Shown here piece after piece: positions 27,220 through 36,289 of a stretch of 64,000 nt of DNA. The position numbers and the translations under genes are program-made. The notes beneath the pieces were generated by a model, which had not been told where the DNA came from, did not search any database, and saw only the letters and a program-made list of their open reading frames with translations. This stretch comes from Rhodalgimonas zhirmunskyi (GTDB taxonomy: Bacteria > Pseudomonadota > Alphaproteobacteria > Rhodobacterales > Rhodobacteraceae), in contig JANFFA010000001.1 of the NCBI GenBank assembly GCA_030848925.1, positions 620,001-684,000 on the forward strand, in the 5' to 3' direction. The stretch's first letter is position 1. Each line of letters starts with the position of its first letter.

Positions 27220-28305
27220 ATGTCCTTTCTTCGAACCGCCCTCTACAGCGTGATTTTCTGCTTACTGGGCGGGGCTGCGGGGGCTGCGGCCTCGATGCTG
27301 CCGCTGCCGTTGCCTTACCTTCTCGGACCGCTCACCCTGACCGCCGTGCTGTCGATCGCGTTTCCACGCACGATTCCCGCGGGCTATAGCTTCCCCCAGG
27401 AATATCGCACGCTCTTCGTGTCGATCATCGGCATCCTGATTGGCACCCAGGTCCGCCCCGAGCTTTTGGCCGAAGCGCCGCTCATGTTGATCTCGCTCGC
27501 CGGTGTGGCGCTTTTCGTGCCGCTGGCGCAGGCTTGGAATTACTGGGTGTTTCGCCGTCTTGGCGGCTATGATCCCGCCACCGCTTTTTATTCCGGCGCC
27601 CCCGGTGGCCTGATCGAATCCATCACCATGGGCGAGGCCGCCGGTGCCAATATCTCGCTTCTGATCACCCAGCAATTCCTGCGAATCATCACCGTCATCG
27701 CGCTGGTGCCACTTGGCCTGTCGCTCTGGCATGGCGAACCGGTCGGAAGCGCCGCTGGCGCGGGAACCACAGCTGACGCAATCCCCCTCTTGGCAGTGCC
27801 CATCGTCATTGCAACAGCCGCCGCCGGGCTCTTTCTTGGCCGCCTCATCCGCCTGCCCGCGTGGCAATTGACCGGCGCGATGTTGCTTTCGGCCGGTGCA
27901 TCTCTGGCCGGGATGCCGCTTGCCGTGCCCGGCTGGCTCGTGGCGCTGTCACAGGTGATCGTCGGCACCGCGCTGGGGCTTCGCTTTGCCGGCATCAGCC
28001 GGTCTATGATGTTGCGCGGCATTGGCCTGTCGTTCGCCTCGGTCGTCGGTATGCTTTCGCTCGGGGCCGGATTCGCCCTCGCCTTGCGCGGCCTCACGGG
28101 GCAGGACTTCGAAGTGCTGCTCATCACCTTCGCCCCCGGCGGGATCAATGAAATGGCACTGATTGCGCTGTCGCTTCATGCCAATCCGGCCTTCGTCACC
28201 ATTCACCACATCTTTCGTATCACCATCACCGTTCTGGGCATGGGCGCTTTCGCCCGACGGCTCAAGCGCACCACGTCAGAGGCACAGCCCAAAGGCCCGA
28301 CCTGA
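27220..28305 (+). CDS. AbrB/AmoA-family membrane protein
   Basis: 361 residues with about ten hydrophobic helices in two homologous halves. Family signs: LPYLLGPLTLTAVL, FYSGAPGGLIESITMGEAAGA in half one and LITFAPGGINEMALIALSL in half two. This is the PF05145-type integral membrane family, sometimes called AbrB or ammonia-monooxygenase-like, and unrelated to the DNA-binding AbrB. A transport role is presumed. Stands alone between tRNA-Ile2 and an SDR gene. Confidence 0.88.
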   Translation: MSFLRTALYSVIFCLLGGAAGAAASMLPLPLPYLLGPLTLTAVLSIAFPRTIPAGYSFPQEYRTLFVSIIGILIGTQVRPELLAEAPLMLISLAGVALFVPLAQAWNYWVFRRLGGYDPATAFYSGAPGGLIESITMGEAAGANISLLITQQFLRIITVIALVPLGLSLWHGEPVGSAAGAGTTADAIPLLAVPIVIATAAAGLFLGRLIRLPAWQLTGAMLLSAGASLAGMPLAVPGWLVALSQVIVGTALGLRFAGISRSMMLRGIGLSFASVVGMLSLGAGFALALRGLTGQDFEVLLITFAPGGINEMALIALSLHANPAFVTIHHIFRITITVLGMGAFARRLKRTTSEAQPKGPT

Positions 28306-28385
28306 AGGTGCCCGCCCCTTCCCGCTTTGACAGCGCACCGCGCGGAAGGTAATGAACAACTGTTCAATTCAAGGGAGAGGGCCTC

Positions 28386-29141
28386 ATGAAAATCACCGAA
28401 ACCTGCGCCATCATCACCGGCGGCGCCTCCGGCCTTGGCGAGGCCACGGCGCGTCAGTTCATCGCCTCGGGCGCGAAAGTCACGCTTCTGGACCGCGACG
28501 CCGAGCGTGGCGAAAAGATCGCCGCCGAAATGGGTGCCAGCTTCGCCCAAACCGACGTCACCGACGAGGCCAGCGTAAAAGCCGCCATCGCCAGCGCGAA
28601 ACAGGCAATGGGCCGCGTCACCTGTGCCGTGAACTGTGCCGGCATCGCACCTGCGGGCACCACCGTGGGCAAGAACGGCCCCCTCTCGCTCGAGAAATAC
28701 CAGCAAGTGATCGACATCAACCTCGTGGGCAGTTTCAACGTCGCCCGCCTTGCCGCCGCCGAGATGACGACCAACGACCCGGACGAAGACGGCGCGCGCG
28801 GCGTGATCGTCAACACCGCTTCGATCGCCGCCTTCGAAGGGCAGCGCGGACAGGTGGCCTATGCCTCTTCCAAGGGTGGTGTGGTCGGCATGACCCTGCC
28901 GATGGCCCGTGACCTCGCGCGCAGCGGCATCCGGGTGATGACCATCGCACCGGGCATCTTTGCCACCCCGATGCTCGCCGGCCTGCCGCAAGAGGTTCAG
29001 GACGAGCTGGCCGCCGACGTAACCTGCCCGCAGCGTCTGGGCGATCCGTCCGAATACGGACGGCTGGCGCAGTTCATCGTCGAATGTGGCTATCTCAACG
29101 GCACCGTGATCCGGATCGACGGCGCGTTGCGGATGCAGTGA
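28386..29141 (+). CDS. SDR dehydrogenase, 3-hydroxyacyl-CoA dehydrogenase type 2 (HSD10-like)
   Basis: 251 residues, ATG after GGGAGAGGGCC. Classical SDR: cofactor motif TGGASGLG (15-22), acidic residue after strand 2 (LLDRD) favouring NAD, NCAG motif, catalytic Ser in NTASIAAFEG and YASSK giving the Tyr and Lys. The long insertion after EKYQQVIDINLVGSFN and the C-terminal end match the HSD17B10 group that oxidises branched 3-hydroxyacyl-CoAs, as in isoleucine breakdown. No neighbouring fatty-acid genes, so pathway is inferred. Confidence 0.88.
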   Translation: MKITETCAIITGGASGLGEATARQFIASGAKVTLLDRDAERGEKIAAEMGASFAQTDVTDEASVKAAIASAKQAMGRVTCAVNCAGIAPAGTTVGKNGPLSLEKYQQVIDINLVGSFNVARLAAAEMTTNDPDEDGARGVIVNTASIAAFEGQRGQVAYASSKGGVVGMTLPMARDLARSGIRVMTIAPGIFATPMLAGLPQEVQDELAADVTCPQRLGDPSEYGRLAQFIVECGYLNGTVIRIDGALRMQ

Positions 29142-29275
29142 GTGTTTCGCGGGTCGCGCCCCCGGGTGCGGCCCGTTGCAACCTCCCCTAGGCGAGTAAA
29201 AAGTAAACGCGTCCCGTGCCAGACGGATTGCAGGCGCAGGGCATACGCTTTGCAGACGCGCGTTTTCGGCCCCTG

Positions 29276-31102
29276 TTAACCTTCTGCCTCTGCCTTTTCA
29301 GCAAGGGTTAACCATTCTTCCTCGGCCGCGGCCAAGGCTGTCTGCCGCTCCACCAGCGCCTCTGTCGCCTTGGCGAATTTCACCGGCTGCTTGGTGTAAA
29401 GATCGGGTTGCGCAAGAAACTCTTCCAGCTTCGCCTTCTCGGCCTCCAGCCGTTCCATCAGGCCCGGCAATTCCTCCAACCGATGCTTTTCGGTAAAGCT
29501 CAACCCCGCCTTTTCAGCGGCTTTCGCCTGTGTCGTCTTTGCCGTGGAAGCTGCTGTTTTAGCTTGCTTTTCCGCTGCCTCCGACGCGCTCGATTCTGCC
29601 TTCTGGGCCTGGTAATCCGTCCAGCCCCCGGCATAGGTCACAGCCCGTCCGCCGCCTTCCATCGCGATGGTGATCGTCGCCACGCGGTCAAGGAAATCAC
29701 GGTCGTGGCTGACCAGAAGCACCGTGCCATCATAGCTGTCGAGCAACTCCTGAAGCAGGTCCAGCGTCTCGACATCAAGGTCATTGGTCGGCTCGTCGAG
29801 CACCAGAAGATTGCTCTCCTGCGCCATCAACCGCGCCAGCAAAAGCCGCGCTTTCTCCCCGCCGGAGAGCGAGCGCACCTTGGCCCGCGCCCGCCGCTCA
29901 TCGAACAGGAATTCTTTAAGATAACCAACAACATGGCGGGGTTGTCCTCGCACCATGATCTGGTCCGATTGGCCCGAAACGCGCATCCCTGGCGCGGTTG
30001 TCAGGCTGTCCCAAAGCGACATTTCCGGATCAAGCTGCGCCCGCGCCTGATCGAAAACGGCAGGCACCAGATTGGTGCCATGCTTGACCGATCCACTGTC
30101 CGGCTCGACCTCTTTCATCAGCATCTTGAGCAACGTCGTCTTGCCCACGCCATTGGGCCCGACAAAGGCCACCCGGTCGCCCCGCATCACGGTAAGGTCA
30201 AATGGGCGCAGGATGATCTTTTCCTCGTAAGCCTTTGAAATACCTTTTGCTTCGATCACTTTGCGGCCCGATTGCGGCCCCGAGTCCAGCGCCATCGCCG
30301 CCGTGCCCTGTCGTTTGATCTGCGCCGCGCGCTCACTGCGCAGGTCGCGCAGCGCCCGGACCCGGCCCATATTGCGCTTGCGGCGCGCACTGATGCCTTC
30401 GACGGCCCACCGCGCCTCGGACTTGATCTTGCGGTCCAGCTTGTGACGCGCCTGATCCTCATCTTCCCAGACCTTGTCGCGCCACGCCTCGAAATCGGCG
30501 AATCCCTTTTCCTGACGTCGCACTTTTCCCCTGTCGATCCAAAGGGTTGCGCGCGTCAGCGCCCGCAGGAACGCCCGGTCGTGACTAATCAGGACAAACC
30601 CCGCCCGCGTCGATTTCAGCTCGTCTTCAAGCCAAGCAATCGCCTCGATATCAAGGTGGTTCGTCGGCTCATCGAGCAGCATCAGCTCCGGCGCCTCGGC
30701 CATCAGCTTGGCCAATGCCGCGCGCCGCCGCTCCCCGCCCGAGGCGGTGTCGACTGGACGGTCGGGATCAAACTTCAACCCTTCCGCCGCGCGCTCCACC
30801 CGATACGCCTCACCGGGTTCAAGCCCGCTGGTGGCAAATGCGCCCAGCGTGGCGAATCCCTCCATGCGCGGATCTTGCTCCATATACCCGACCGAGGTGC
30901 CAGGGCCGACGATGACATCGCCACGATCCGCCTCAACTATGCCTGCCATCACTTTGAGAAGTGTGGATTTTCCCGATCCGTTACGCCCGACAAGGGCCAC
31001 CCGGTCACCCGGTTGTACGATCAGCGAAAGATCGTCGAAAACAGGTTCGCCACCAAAAGTGAGGGAAATATCGGTGAGTTGAAGAAGGGGTGCTCTGGCC
31101 AT
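29276..31102 (-). CDS. uup: ABC-F family ATPase, Uup-like
   Basis: 608 residues, two soluble ABC domains without membrane parts: Walker A GRNGSGKS near residue 38 and GPNGVGKT near 315, signatures SGGERRR and LSGGEKARLL, Walker B LMLLDEPTNH and LLVLDEPTND, joined by the charged P-site tRNA interaction linker and followed by a C-terminal coiled coil (GLSFTEKHRLEELPGLMERLEAEKAKLEEF). Uup/EttA-like proteins relieve ribosome stalls or act at replication stalls. Cytoplasmic. Precedes no operon partner; olsB starts upstream on the same strand. Confidence 0.93.
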   Translation of the reverse strand: MARAPLLQLTDISLTFGGEPVFDDLSLIVQPGDRVALVGRNGSGKSTLLKVMAGIVEADRGDVIVGPGTSVGYMEQDPRMEGFATLGAFATSGLEPGEAYRVERAAEGLKFDPDRPVDTASGGERRRAALAKLMAEAPELMLLDEPTNHLDIEAIAWLEDELKSTRAGFVLISHDRAFLRALTRATLWIDRGKVRRQEKGFADFEAWRDKVWEDEDQARHKLDRKIKSEARWAVEGISARRKRNMGRVRALRDLRSERAAQIKRQGTAAMALDSGPQSGRKVIEAKGISKAYEEKIILRPFDLTVMRGDRVAFVGPNGVGKTTLLKMLMKEVEPDSGSVKHGTNLVPAVFDQARAQLDPEMSLWDSLTTAPGMRVSGQSDQIMVRGQPRHVVGYLKEFLFDERRARAKVRSLSGGEKARLLLARLMAQESNLLVLDEPTNDLDVETLDLLQELLDSYDGTVLLVSHDRDFLDRVATITIAMEGGGRAVTYAGGWTDYQAQKAESSASEAAEKQAKTAASTAKTTQAKAAEKAGLSFTEKHRLEELPGLMERLEAEKAKLEEFLAQPDLYTKQPVKFAKATEALVERQTALAAAEEEWLTLAEKAEAEG

Positions 31103-31173
31103 GACGCCCAGCTAATCGTGCGACGCGTCGCGGTCAAGCCACCGCGCGCTTACTTGGCCACCCTCGCCCCCAT

Positions 31174-31920
31174 TCAGGCGGCATCCGCCCGCAACAGGCG
31201 CTTTCGCGCAGGCGGTATCGCCGCGATCTCAAGCCCGGTGAAAACGTGCAGCGTGTTCATCTGCCGGTCGACGACCGCGTGATCGCTGACCCAGCCGCCC
31301 ATCATGAGATAGCTGCGCAGCAGCGGCGGCATCGCAAGCAAGGCGCGCTTCGTATCCACCTTGGCCCATGGCCCGGCATCAAAGCGCACCACCTGCGGTG
31401 CCTTAACCCGTGGCCGCCAACGATCCGGCGCGAGATGGCGCTCTCGCAACATGGCGAACGCATCCCGGTATCTTGTCGCGTCCGTGCCCGAAAAAGACGC
31501 ACAGCCGAACAGCATTTTCACATCGTTTTCATCGACATAGCGGGTCAACATCGCCCACGCGAGGCGCAGGATATCCGGATCCCCGCGTCCCGGCGCGACG
31601 CAAAACCGACCGAGTTCGACGAGCGTCCCATCGAATCTTTCGAGGCCCGAAAGCTCGTAATATTGCGCTGCATAGCTTTGTGATATCGCGCCGGCATCCA
31701 GCGGCTGGAAACGACAGCAACCGACAAGCACACCACTGCACATGTCCTCTACAAGAATATGCGACGACAGCACATCAAAGGCATCGGCATCCCGCCCCTC
31801 GCGGCCATGAAAGGCCAGATGGCGTAACGTCTGGGCCCGCGCGAGATCTTGCGCACACTGCGCCAGCCGCGCGCGGTAGCGGCCCTTTTCAATCAGGAGT
31901 GACGCGTTGCGCCGGTCCAT
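31174..31920 (-). CDS. olsB: Ornithine-acyl-ACP N-acyltransferase OlsB
   Basis: 248 residues from ATG 31920, preceded by GAGGGCGCAG. The GNAT-like OlsB family is seen in ILVEDMCSGVLVGCCRF, YYELSGLERFDGTLVELGRFCV and MLFGCASFSGTD. Makes lyso-ornithine lipid from ornithine and 3-hydroxyacyl-ACP. The partner olsA, needed to finish ornithine lipid, is not adjacent and not in the window; it is expected elsewhere. Downstream of bamE on the same strand with a 91-bp gap, so both may serve the outer membrane. Confidence 0.85.
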   Translation of the reverse strand: MDRRNASLLIEKGRYRARLAQCAQDLARAQTLRHLAFHGREGRDADAFDVLSSHILVEDMCSGVLVGCCRFQPLDAGAISQSYAAQYYELSGLERFDGTLVELGRFCVAPGRGDPDILRLAWAMLTRYVDENDVKMLFGCASFSGTDATRYRDAFAMLRERHLAPDRWRPRVKAPQVVRFDAGPWAKVDTKRALLAMPPLLRSYLMMGGWVSDHAVVDRQMNTLHVFTGLEIAAIPPARKRLLRADAA

Positions 31921-32011
31921 CTGCGCCCTCGAAATTGGTGACGGATACAGCCTAGGCTGCCCGTACCCTCGCGGCAAGCGATGACGCGCGTGTGACGGAG
32001 AGCCGCCTGGT

Positions 32012-32488
32012 TTATTCGGAGCTGCCGAGGAACTGGCTTGGGTTGAAGTTCACCAAGTTGCCCATCAACTGCCGGAAGAACGTCTTGTCTTCCACAGATG
32101 AACTAGTGACACGCCGGTTGAGCGCGATCACGCGGCCACGTTCAAGACCGAAGCGCTCAATGTTCTGAACGCCATCGTTGCTGTCAAAGCTGATGGCGAC
32201 CACCTGCCGGTCGATCTCTTTAGGCTCAAGCATGCCGAGACGTTTCACCCGGGAACGGACGTAGTAGTAATCGCCCTCGCCCATCATCCCGCCTGTAGTG
32301 GGCGCGCCGATCACCTCGTCAACGGTGGCGCGGCTGTCGCCCACGCTGATCTCGTCCAGCTCCTCCTGGGAGGGAACGTAGCCATGATTGCGATAGATCG
32401 GGGCGCAAGCCGCCACGGACGCGATCAACAGCATTGCCACCAAAGCACGTGCGCGCCCGGTCATGCCTGCCTTCGAAGAAATGCCCAT
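32012..32488 (-). CDS. bamE: Outer-membrane assembly lipoprotein BamE
   Basis: 158 residues with lipobox ASVAAC after a short signal. The SmpA/OmlA fold shows as YVPSQEELDEISVGDSRATVDEVIGAPTT and the YYYVRSRVKRLGML strand. BamE is the small subunit of the BAM complex that folds outer-membrane beta-barrel proteins. Divergent from yceD with an 86-bp gap. The C-terminal about 40 residues beyond the conserved core are common in alphaproteobacteria. Confidence 0.92.
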   Translation of the reverse strand: MGISSKAGMTGRARALVAMLLIASVAACAPIYRNHGYVPSQEELDEISVGDSRATVDEVIGAPTTGGMMGEGDYYYVRSRVKRLGMLEPKEIDRQVVAISFDSNDGVQNIERFGLERGRVIALNRRVTSSSVEDKTFFRQLMGNLVNFNPSQFLGSSE

Positions 32489-32574
32489 ATTGCCGCTGCC
32501 CTCTTGCCATGGCGATTAGCGCCTTTTAATCCGCTTACAACAGCTTCGCCCCCTTCTTCAAGAATGGATGCACC

Positions 32575-33126
32575 ATGCCCTCCCCCGCTTCTTCGCCGCG
32601 ACTCACCGTTTCCGACCTTCCGACATCACGCCCGACGCGCTTCGAGCTTGCCCCTAGCGATGCCGAAATGACGCGCATCGCTCAGGAGCTGAAGATCGAC
32701 GGACTGCGCAAACTGCGCTTCAAGGGCGAGATCACAGCCGAGGGCAAAAGCGACTGGCGACTCGTGGGCCATTTGGGTGCAACGGTGGTGCAACCCTGCG
32801 TCGTGACGCTCGCCCCAGTGACCACGCGGATCGAGGAAAAGATCACGCGGCGCCTGCTTGCACATCTGCCAGACCTCGAGAGTGAGGAAGACGAAATCGA
32901 AATGCCCGAAGACGACTCCATCGAGCAACTTACCTCGGTGATCGATCTCTCTCTCATCATGCAAGAAGCGCTGGCTCTGGCGCTTCCGATGTATCCCCGC
33001 GCAGAAGATGCTTCACTGTCACAAGCTCAGTTCGCCGAGCCGGGCACAACACCGATGCAGGACGAAGACGCCCGCCCCTTTGCCGGATTGAAAGCGTTGA
33101 AAGACAAGCTCGAGGGTGACGATTGA
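32575..33126 (+). CDS. YceD family (DUF177) protein
   Basis: 183 residues. DUF177 signature: a CVVTLAPVTTRIEEKI strand followed by the acidic loop and IDLSLIMQEALALALPMYPR. YceD proteins usually sit ahead of rpmF and take part in 23S rRNA maturation or fatty-acid gene control. Here it leads the yceD-rpmF-plsX-fabH-ihfA order, with 222 bp to rpmF, perhaps containing a second promoter. Acidic overall; no signal. Confidence 0.9.
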   Translation: MPSPASSPRLTVSDLPTSRPTRFELAPSDAEMTRIAQELKIDGLRKLRFKGEITAEGKSDWRLVGHLGATVVQPCVVTLAPVTTRIEEKITRRLLAHLPDLESEEDEIEMPEDDSIEQLTSVIDLSLIMQEALALALPMYPRAEDASLSQAQFAEPGTTPMQDEDARPFAGLKALKDKLEGDD

Positions 33127-33348
33127 AGCATCCCCGCGGCGCTTTCGCAGGACCGTATAAAGGGTGGCAACAAATCGCTTGCACAATATGCGATTCTGGC
33201 TATTTTCGCGCCCTCTTGAGAAATTTGGATTGGACAGGCGCGTTGCTAACGCATATGTGCCTGCATAATCCGCGAACGGGGCGCTCAGACGCTGCCCTTA
33301 CCGTCAACTGGGTACTTCACCCAAGAACCTATAAATCGAGGTGGCACC

Positions 33349-33555
33349 ATGGCCGTCCAACAGAACAAAGTTTCCAAATCGCGCCGCAACAACCGTCGCG
33401 CGCACGACTCGCTCACAGCAGCGAATCCCAACGAATGCGGCAACTGCGGCGAGCTGAAGCGCCCGCATCACGTTTGCCCGTCGTGCGGGCACTACGATGA
33501 TCGTGAAATCGTTGCTGTGGTCGACGAAATCGACCTGGACGAAGACGCGGCCTGA
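33349..33555 (+). CDS. rpmF: Ribosomal protein L32
   Basis: 68 residues: the [20 protein letters not shown] start and a C-x-x-C / C-x-x-C zinc ribbon (CGNCGE, CPSCGHY). A structural protein of the large subunit. The gene is linked to plsX-fabH as in many bacteria, tying ribosome and membrane synthesis together. The 222-bp gap ahead of it holds nothing else I can support beyond promoter-like AT-rich bases near 33230-33275. Confidence 0.97.
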   Translation: MAVQQNKVSKSRRNNRRAHDSLTAANPNECGNCGELKRPHHVCPSCGHYDDREIVAVVDEIDLDEDAA

Positions 33556-33628
33556 TCCGGGTCTTTCCGGAGCAGAAAGTCTTTGTACAAACCTGACGAG
33601 TCGAGTCTGACGGGAGTTGGCCACCGCG

Positions 33629-34828
33629 ATGACCGCATCTGAGAACATCAGCAGAGCGGAGAATGGCGAGGTTGAGGCCCCGGCTTGGAAGCAGGCTTTT
33701 GCAGGCAAGACCATCGTATCGGTCGACGCCATGGGCGGCGATCAGGGGCCGGCGGCAGTCGTCGCCGGCATTGCTCTGTCTGCTGAAATCAATCCCGACA
33801 TCGCCTTTCTGTTGCATGGCCCGCGTGACACGCTTGAACCGCTGGTTGAGCAACGCAAGGCCTTGGCCGGTCGAGTTGAGATTCGCGATGCCGAAGGCGT
33901 CGTCAGCATGGATGACAAACCCGCCGATGTCCTGCGCAAGCGCAAGGACAGTTCGATGTGGTCAGCACTCGAATCCGTGCGCACAGGCGAGGCGACCGTT
34001 TGTGTTTCCTGCGGCAATACCGGCGCGCTGATGCTTCTATCCGTGGTGCGGCTGAAAAAGCTGCCCGGAATCTACCGCCCTGCCATTGCCGTGCTTTGGC
34101 CGTCACGCAATAGCCAAGGCTTCAACGTGATGCTCGATGGCGGCGCCGACATCAAGGCGGATGAGCGTGACCTGCTGCAATACGCGCTGATGGGGGCGTC
34201 CTATGCTCGCAATGGTTTCAACGTCAGACGTCCGCGTGTCGGCCTGCTCAACGTTGGAACCGAAGAGTTCAAGGGCCGCTCGGAAATGAAAGCGGCCAAC
34301 GATCTGATCGCGCAAAACGCCAACGCTGCAGATTTCGACTATGTCGGGTTCGTAGAGGGTTCAGACCTTCCAAGCGACCGGGTCGACGTGATTGTGACCG
34401 ACGGCTTTACCGGCAACGTGGCGCTCAAGACGGGTGAAGGCACGGCATCGCTCATCGGGCAGCTTCTGCGCGAGGCTTTCGCCCATTCGCTGCTGTCGCG
34501 ACTGGCCTCACTGCTGGCCTATACCTCTCTCAAACGGCTATCGAAAAGAATCGACCCACGGCGTCAAAATGGCGGTGTTTTCCTGGGTTTGAACGGCACC
34601 GTTGTGAAATCGCACGGATCCGCTGATGCGACGGGTATTTCTGCGGCGGTGAAGCTTGCGTTCCAGTTGGCACAATCGAATTTCTCTGAAAAACTGGCGG
34701 CGCGTGTTGCTGCGGCGACAATGTTGGCCAGTGACGAACTCGATCACGGCGATGATGACAAGGATCCTCAAGCCAAGGACGCCGAGACGTCATCGAATAC
34801 AGGCAACGGCAGGGATAAATCGGCATGA
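33629..34828 (+). CDS. plsX: Phosphate acyltransferase PlsX
   Basis: 399 residues from ATG 33629, with GGGAG 12 bases upstream; the conserved core starts about 22 residues later at IVSVDAMGGDQGPAAVV. Other PlsX motifs: GNTGALM, MLDGGAD, LLNVGTEEFKG, DGFTGNVALK and the glycine-rich FLGLNGTVVKSHGSAD. It makes acyl-phosphate from acyl-ACP, the first step of phospholipid synthesis. The N-terminal 20 and C-terminal about 35 charged residues are extra to the usual enzyme. Overlaps fabH by ATGA. Confidence 0.95.
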   Translation: MTASENISRAENGEVEAPAWKQAFAGKTIVSVDAMGGDQGPAAVVAGIALSAEINPDIAFLLHGPRDTLEPLVEQRKALAGRVEIRDAEGVVSMDDKPADVLRKRKDSSMWSALESVRTGEATVCVSCGNTGALMLLSVVRLKKLPGIYRPAIAVLWPSRNSQGFNVMLDGGADIKADERDLLQYALMGASYARNGFNVRRPRVGLLNVGTEEFKGRSEMKAANDLIAQNANAADFDYVGFVEGSDLPSDRVDVIVTDGFTGNVALKTGEGTASLIGQLLREAFAHSLLSRLASLLAYTSLKRLSKRIDPRRQNGGVFLGLNGTVVKSHGSADATGISAAVKLAFQLAQSNFSEKLAARVAAATMLASDELDHGDDDKDPQAKDAETSSNTGNGRDKSA

Positions 34829-35799
34829 CGATCCGGGCAGTCGCAACTGGCGTGGGCCACTACTTGCCCGAACGTGTGGTTGAAAACGCCGAGTTCGAGA
34901 AAACTCTCGATACGTCCGATGAATGGATTCGCTCTCGCAGCGGGATCGAACGCCGCCATTTCGCTGCAGAAGGCGAAACAACCTCCCAGATGGCTGTCAC
35001 CGCGGCCAAGCGCGCGCTCGCCATGGCCGGCCGCGATGCCGACGAGGTCGACGCAATCATCGTGGCCACGTCGACCCCCGACCTTACCTTTCCGTCTGTC
35101 GCCACCATGGTGCAGGCCGGGCTTGGCATGACGCGCGGCTTCGGCTTCGACGTACAGGCGGTCTGTGCCGGGTTTGTTTTCGCTCTTACCAATGCCAACG
35201 CGCTGATCATCGCGGGTCAGGCCGAAAAAGTGCTCGTGATCGGGGCCGAGACATTCTCTCGCATTATGGACTGGGAAGATCGCTCCACCTGTGTGCTGTT
35301 CGGTGATGGCGCCGGCGCGCTGCTGCTTGAGGCGCAAGAAGGGGCTGGATCCAACGATGATCGCGGCATTCTATCGGCTGATCTCAACTCCGACGGGCGT
35401 TTGCGTGACATGCTCTATGTGGACGGGGGCGTTTCGAGCACCGGCGAGGCCGGCAAGCTCAGGATGCAAGGAAACCCCCTCTTCCGGCAGGCCGTCGACA
35501 AACTTACAGCGACAGCGCATACCTCGCTCTCGAAAATCGGGCTGACCGATGACGCGGTCGACTGGATTGTGCCGCATCAGGCCAATATTCGGATCATTCG
35601 CGGCACAGCCCGCAAGATGGGCCTGCCCATGGAACGGGTCATTGTAACCGTGCAAGACCACGGCAATACCTCGGCGGCTTCGATCCCGCTTGCCCTTTCA
35701 GTCGGGGTCGAGCGTGGCCAGATTAAGCAAGGCGATCTGCTAGTAACAGAGGCCATCGGCGGCGGGCTGGCTTGGGGCTCTGTTGTCCTGCGCTGGTGA
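34825..35799 (+). CDS. fabH: Beta-ketoacyl-ACP synthase III
   Basis: 324 residues. Catalytic triad visible: Cys in AVCAGFVFAL (about C114), His in PHQANIRI (about H251) and Asn in DHGNTSAAS (about N281). Starts fatty-acid synthesis by joining acetyl-CoA to malonyl-ACP. Follows plsX with a 4-bp overlap; ihfA follows after 125 bp. Normal length and no oddities. Confidence 0.96.
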   Translation: MTIRAVATGVGHYLPERVVENAEFEKTLDTSDEWIRSRSGIERRHFAAEGETTSQMAVTAAKRALAMAGRDADEVDAIIVATSTPDLTFPSVATMVQAGLGMTRGFGFDVQAVCAGFVFALTNANALIIAGQAEKVLVIGAETFSRIMDWEDRSTCVLFGDGAGALLLEAQEGAGSNDDRGILSADLNSDGRLRDMLYVDGGVSSTGEAGKLRMQGNPLFRQAVDKLTATAHTSLSKIGLTDDAVDWIVPHQANIRIIRGTARKMGLPMERVIVTVQDHGNTSAASIPLALSVGVERGQIKQGDLLVTEAIGGGLAWGSVVLRW

Positions 35800-35924
35800 T
35801 ATTCGCGCAAAAGGCGAATCTTGAGGGCGAAATTCAGCCGTGAAGGCCGCTCTGCAAGCCATTGATATTGACTCGGAATCTGACTTGCCCCAAGGTCGTC
35901 TCAAAAGACCTCGGGGGAAGTGAA

Positions 35925-36227
35925 ATGTCTAACAAGACCTTGACGCGTATGGATCTGAGCGAAGCGGTCTTTCGCTCCGTAGGTCTGTCGCGGAACGATA
36001 GTGCGCAGCTTGTCGAAAGCGTGTTGCAGCATATGTCAGACGCGCTGGTGCGCGGCGAGCAAGTCAAGATTTCGTCTTTCGGGACGTTTTCGGTCAGGGA
36101 AAAGGCCGCCCGCGTCGGGCGCAATCCCAAGACCGGCGAAGAGGTTCCCATCAATCCGCGGCGGGTTCTGACCTTCCGACCATCGCATCTCATGAAAGAG
36201 CGCGTCGCCGAAGGGAACAAGAAATAA
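35925..36227 (+). CDS. ihfA: Integration host factor subunit alpha
   Basis: 100 residues from ATG 35925, after GGGGGAAG. Typical HU/IHF chain: [16 protein letters not shown] start, [26 protein letters not shown] with the minor-groove proline arm region, and the alpha-subunit [14 protein letters not shown]. Bends DNA with IhfB. Follows fabH and precedes a MerR-type gene, a conserved order in this group. Confidence 0.96.
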   Translation: MSNKTLTRMDLSEAVFRSVGLSRNDSAQLVESVLQHMSDALVRGEQVKISSFGTFSVREKAARVGRNPKTGEEVPINPRRVLTFRPSHLMKERVAEGNKK

Positions 36228-36289
36228 CGACGATAAGGGCTGCCCTAAGAAGGGCCGCCCCTGTTTGACTAAGGGGGCATGAGCAGAAC

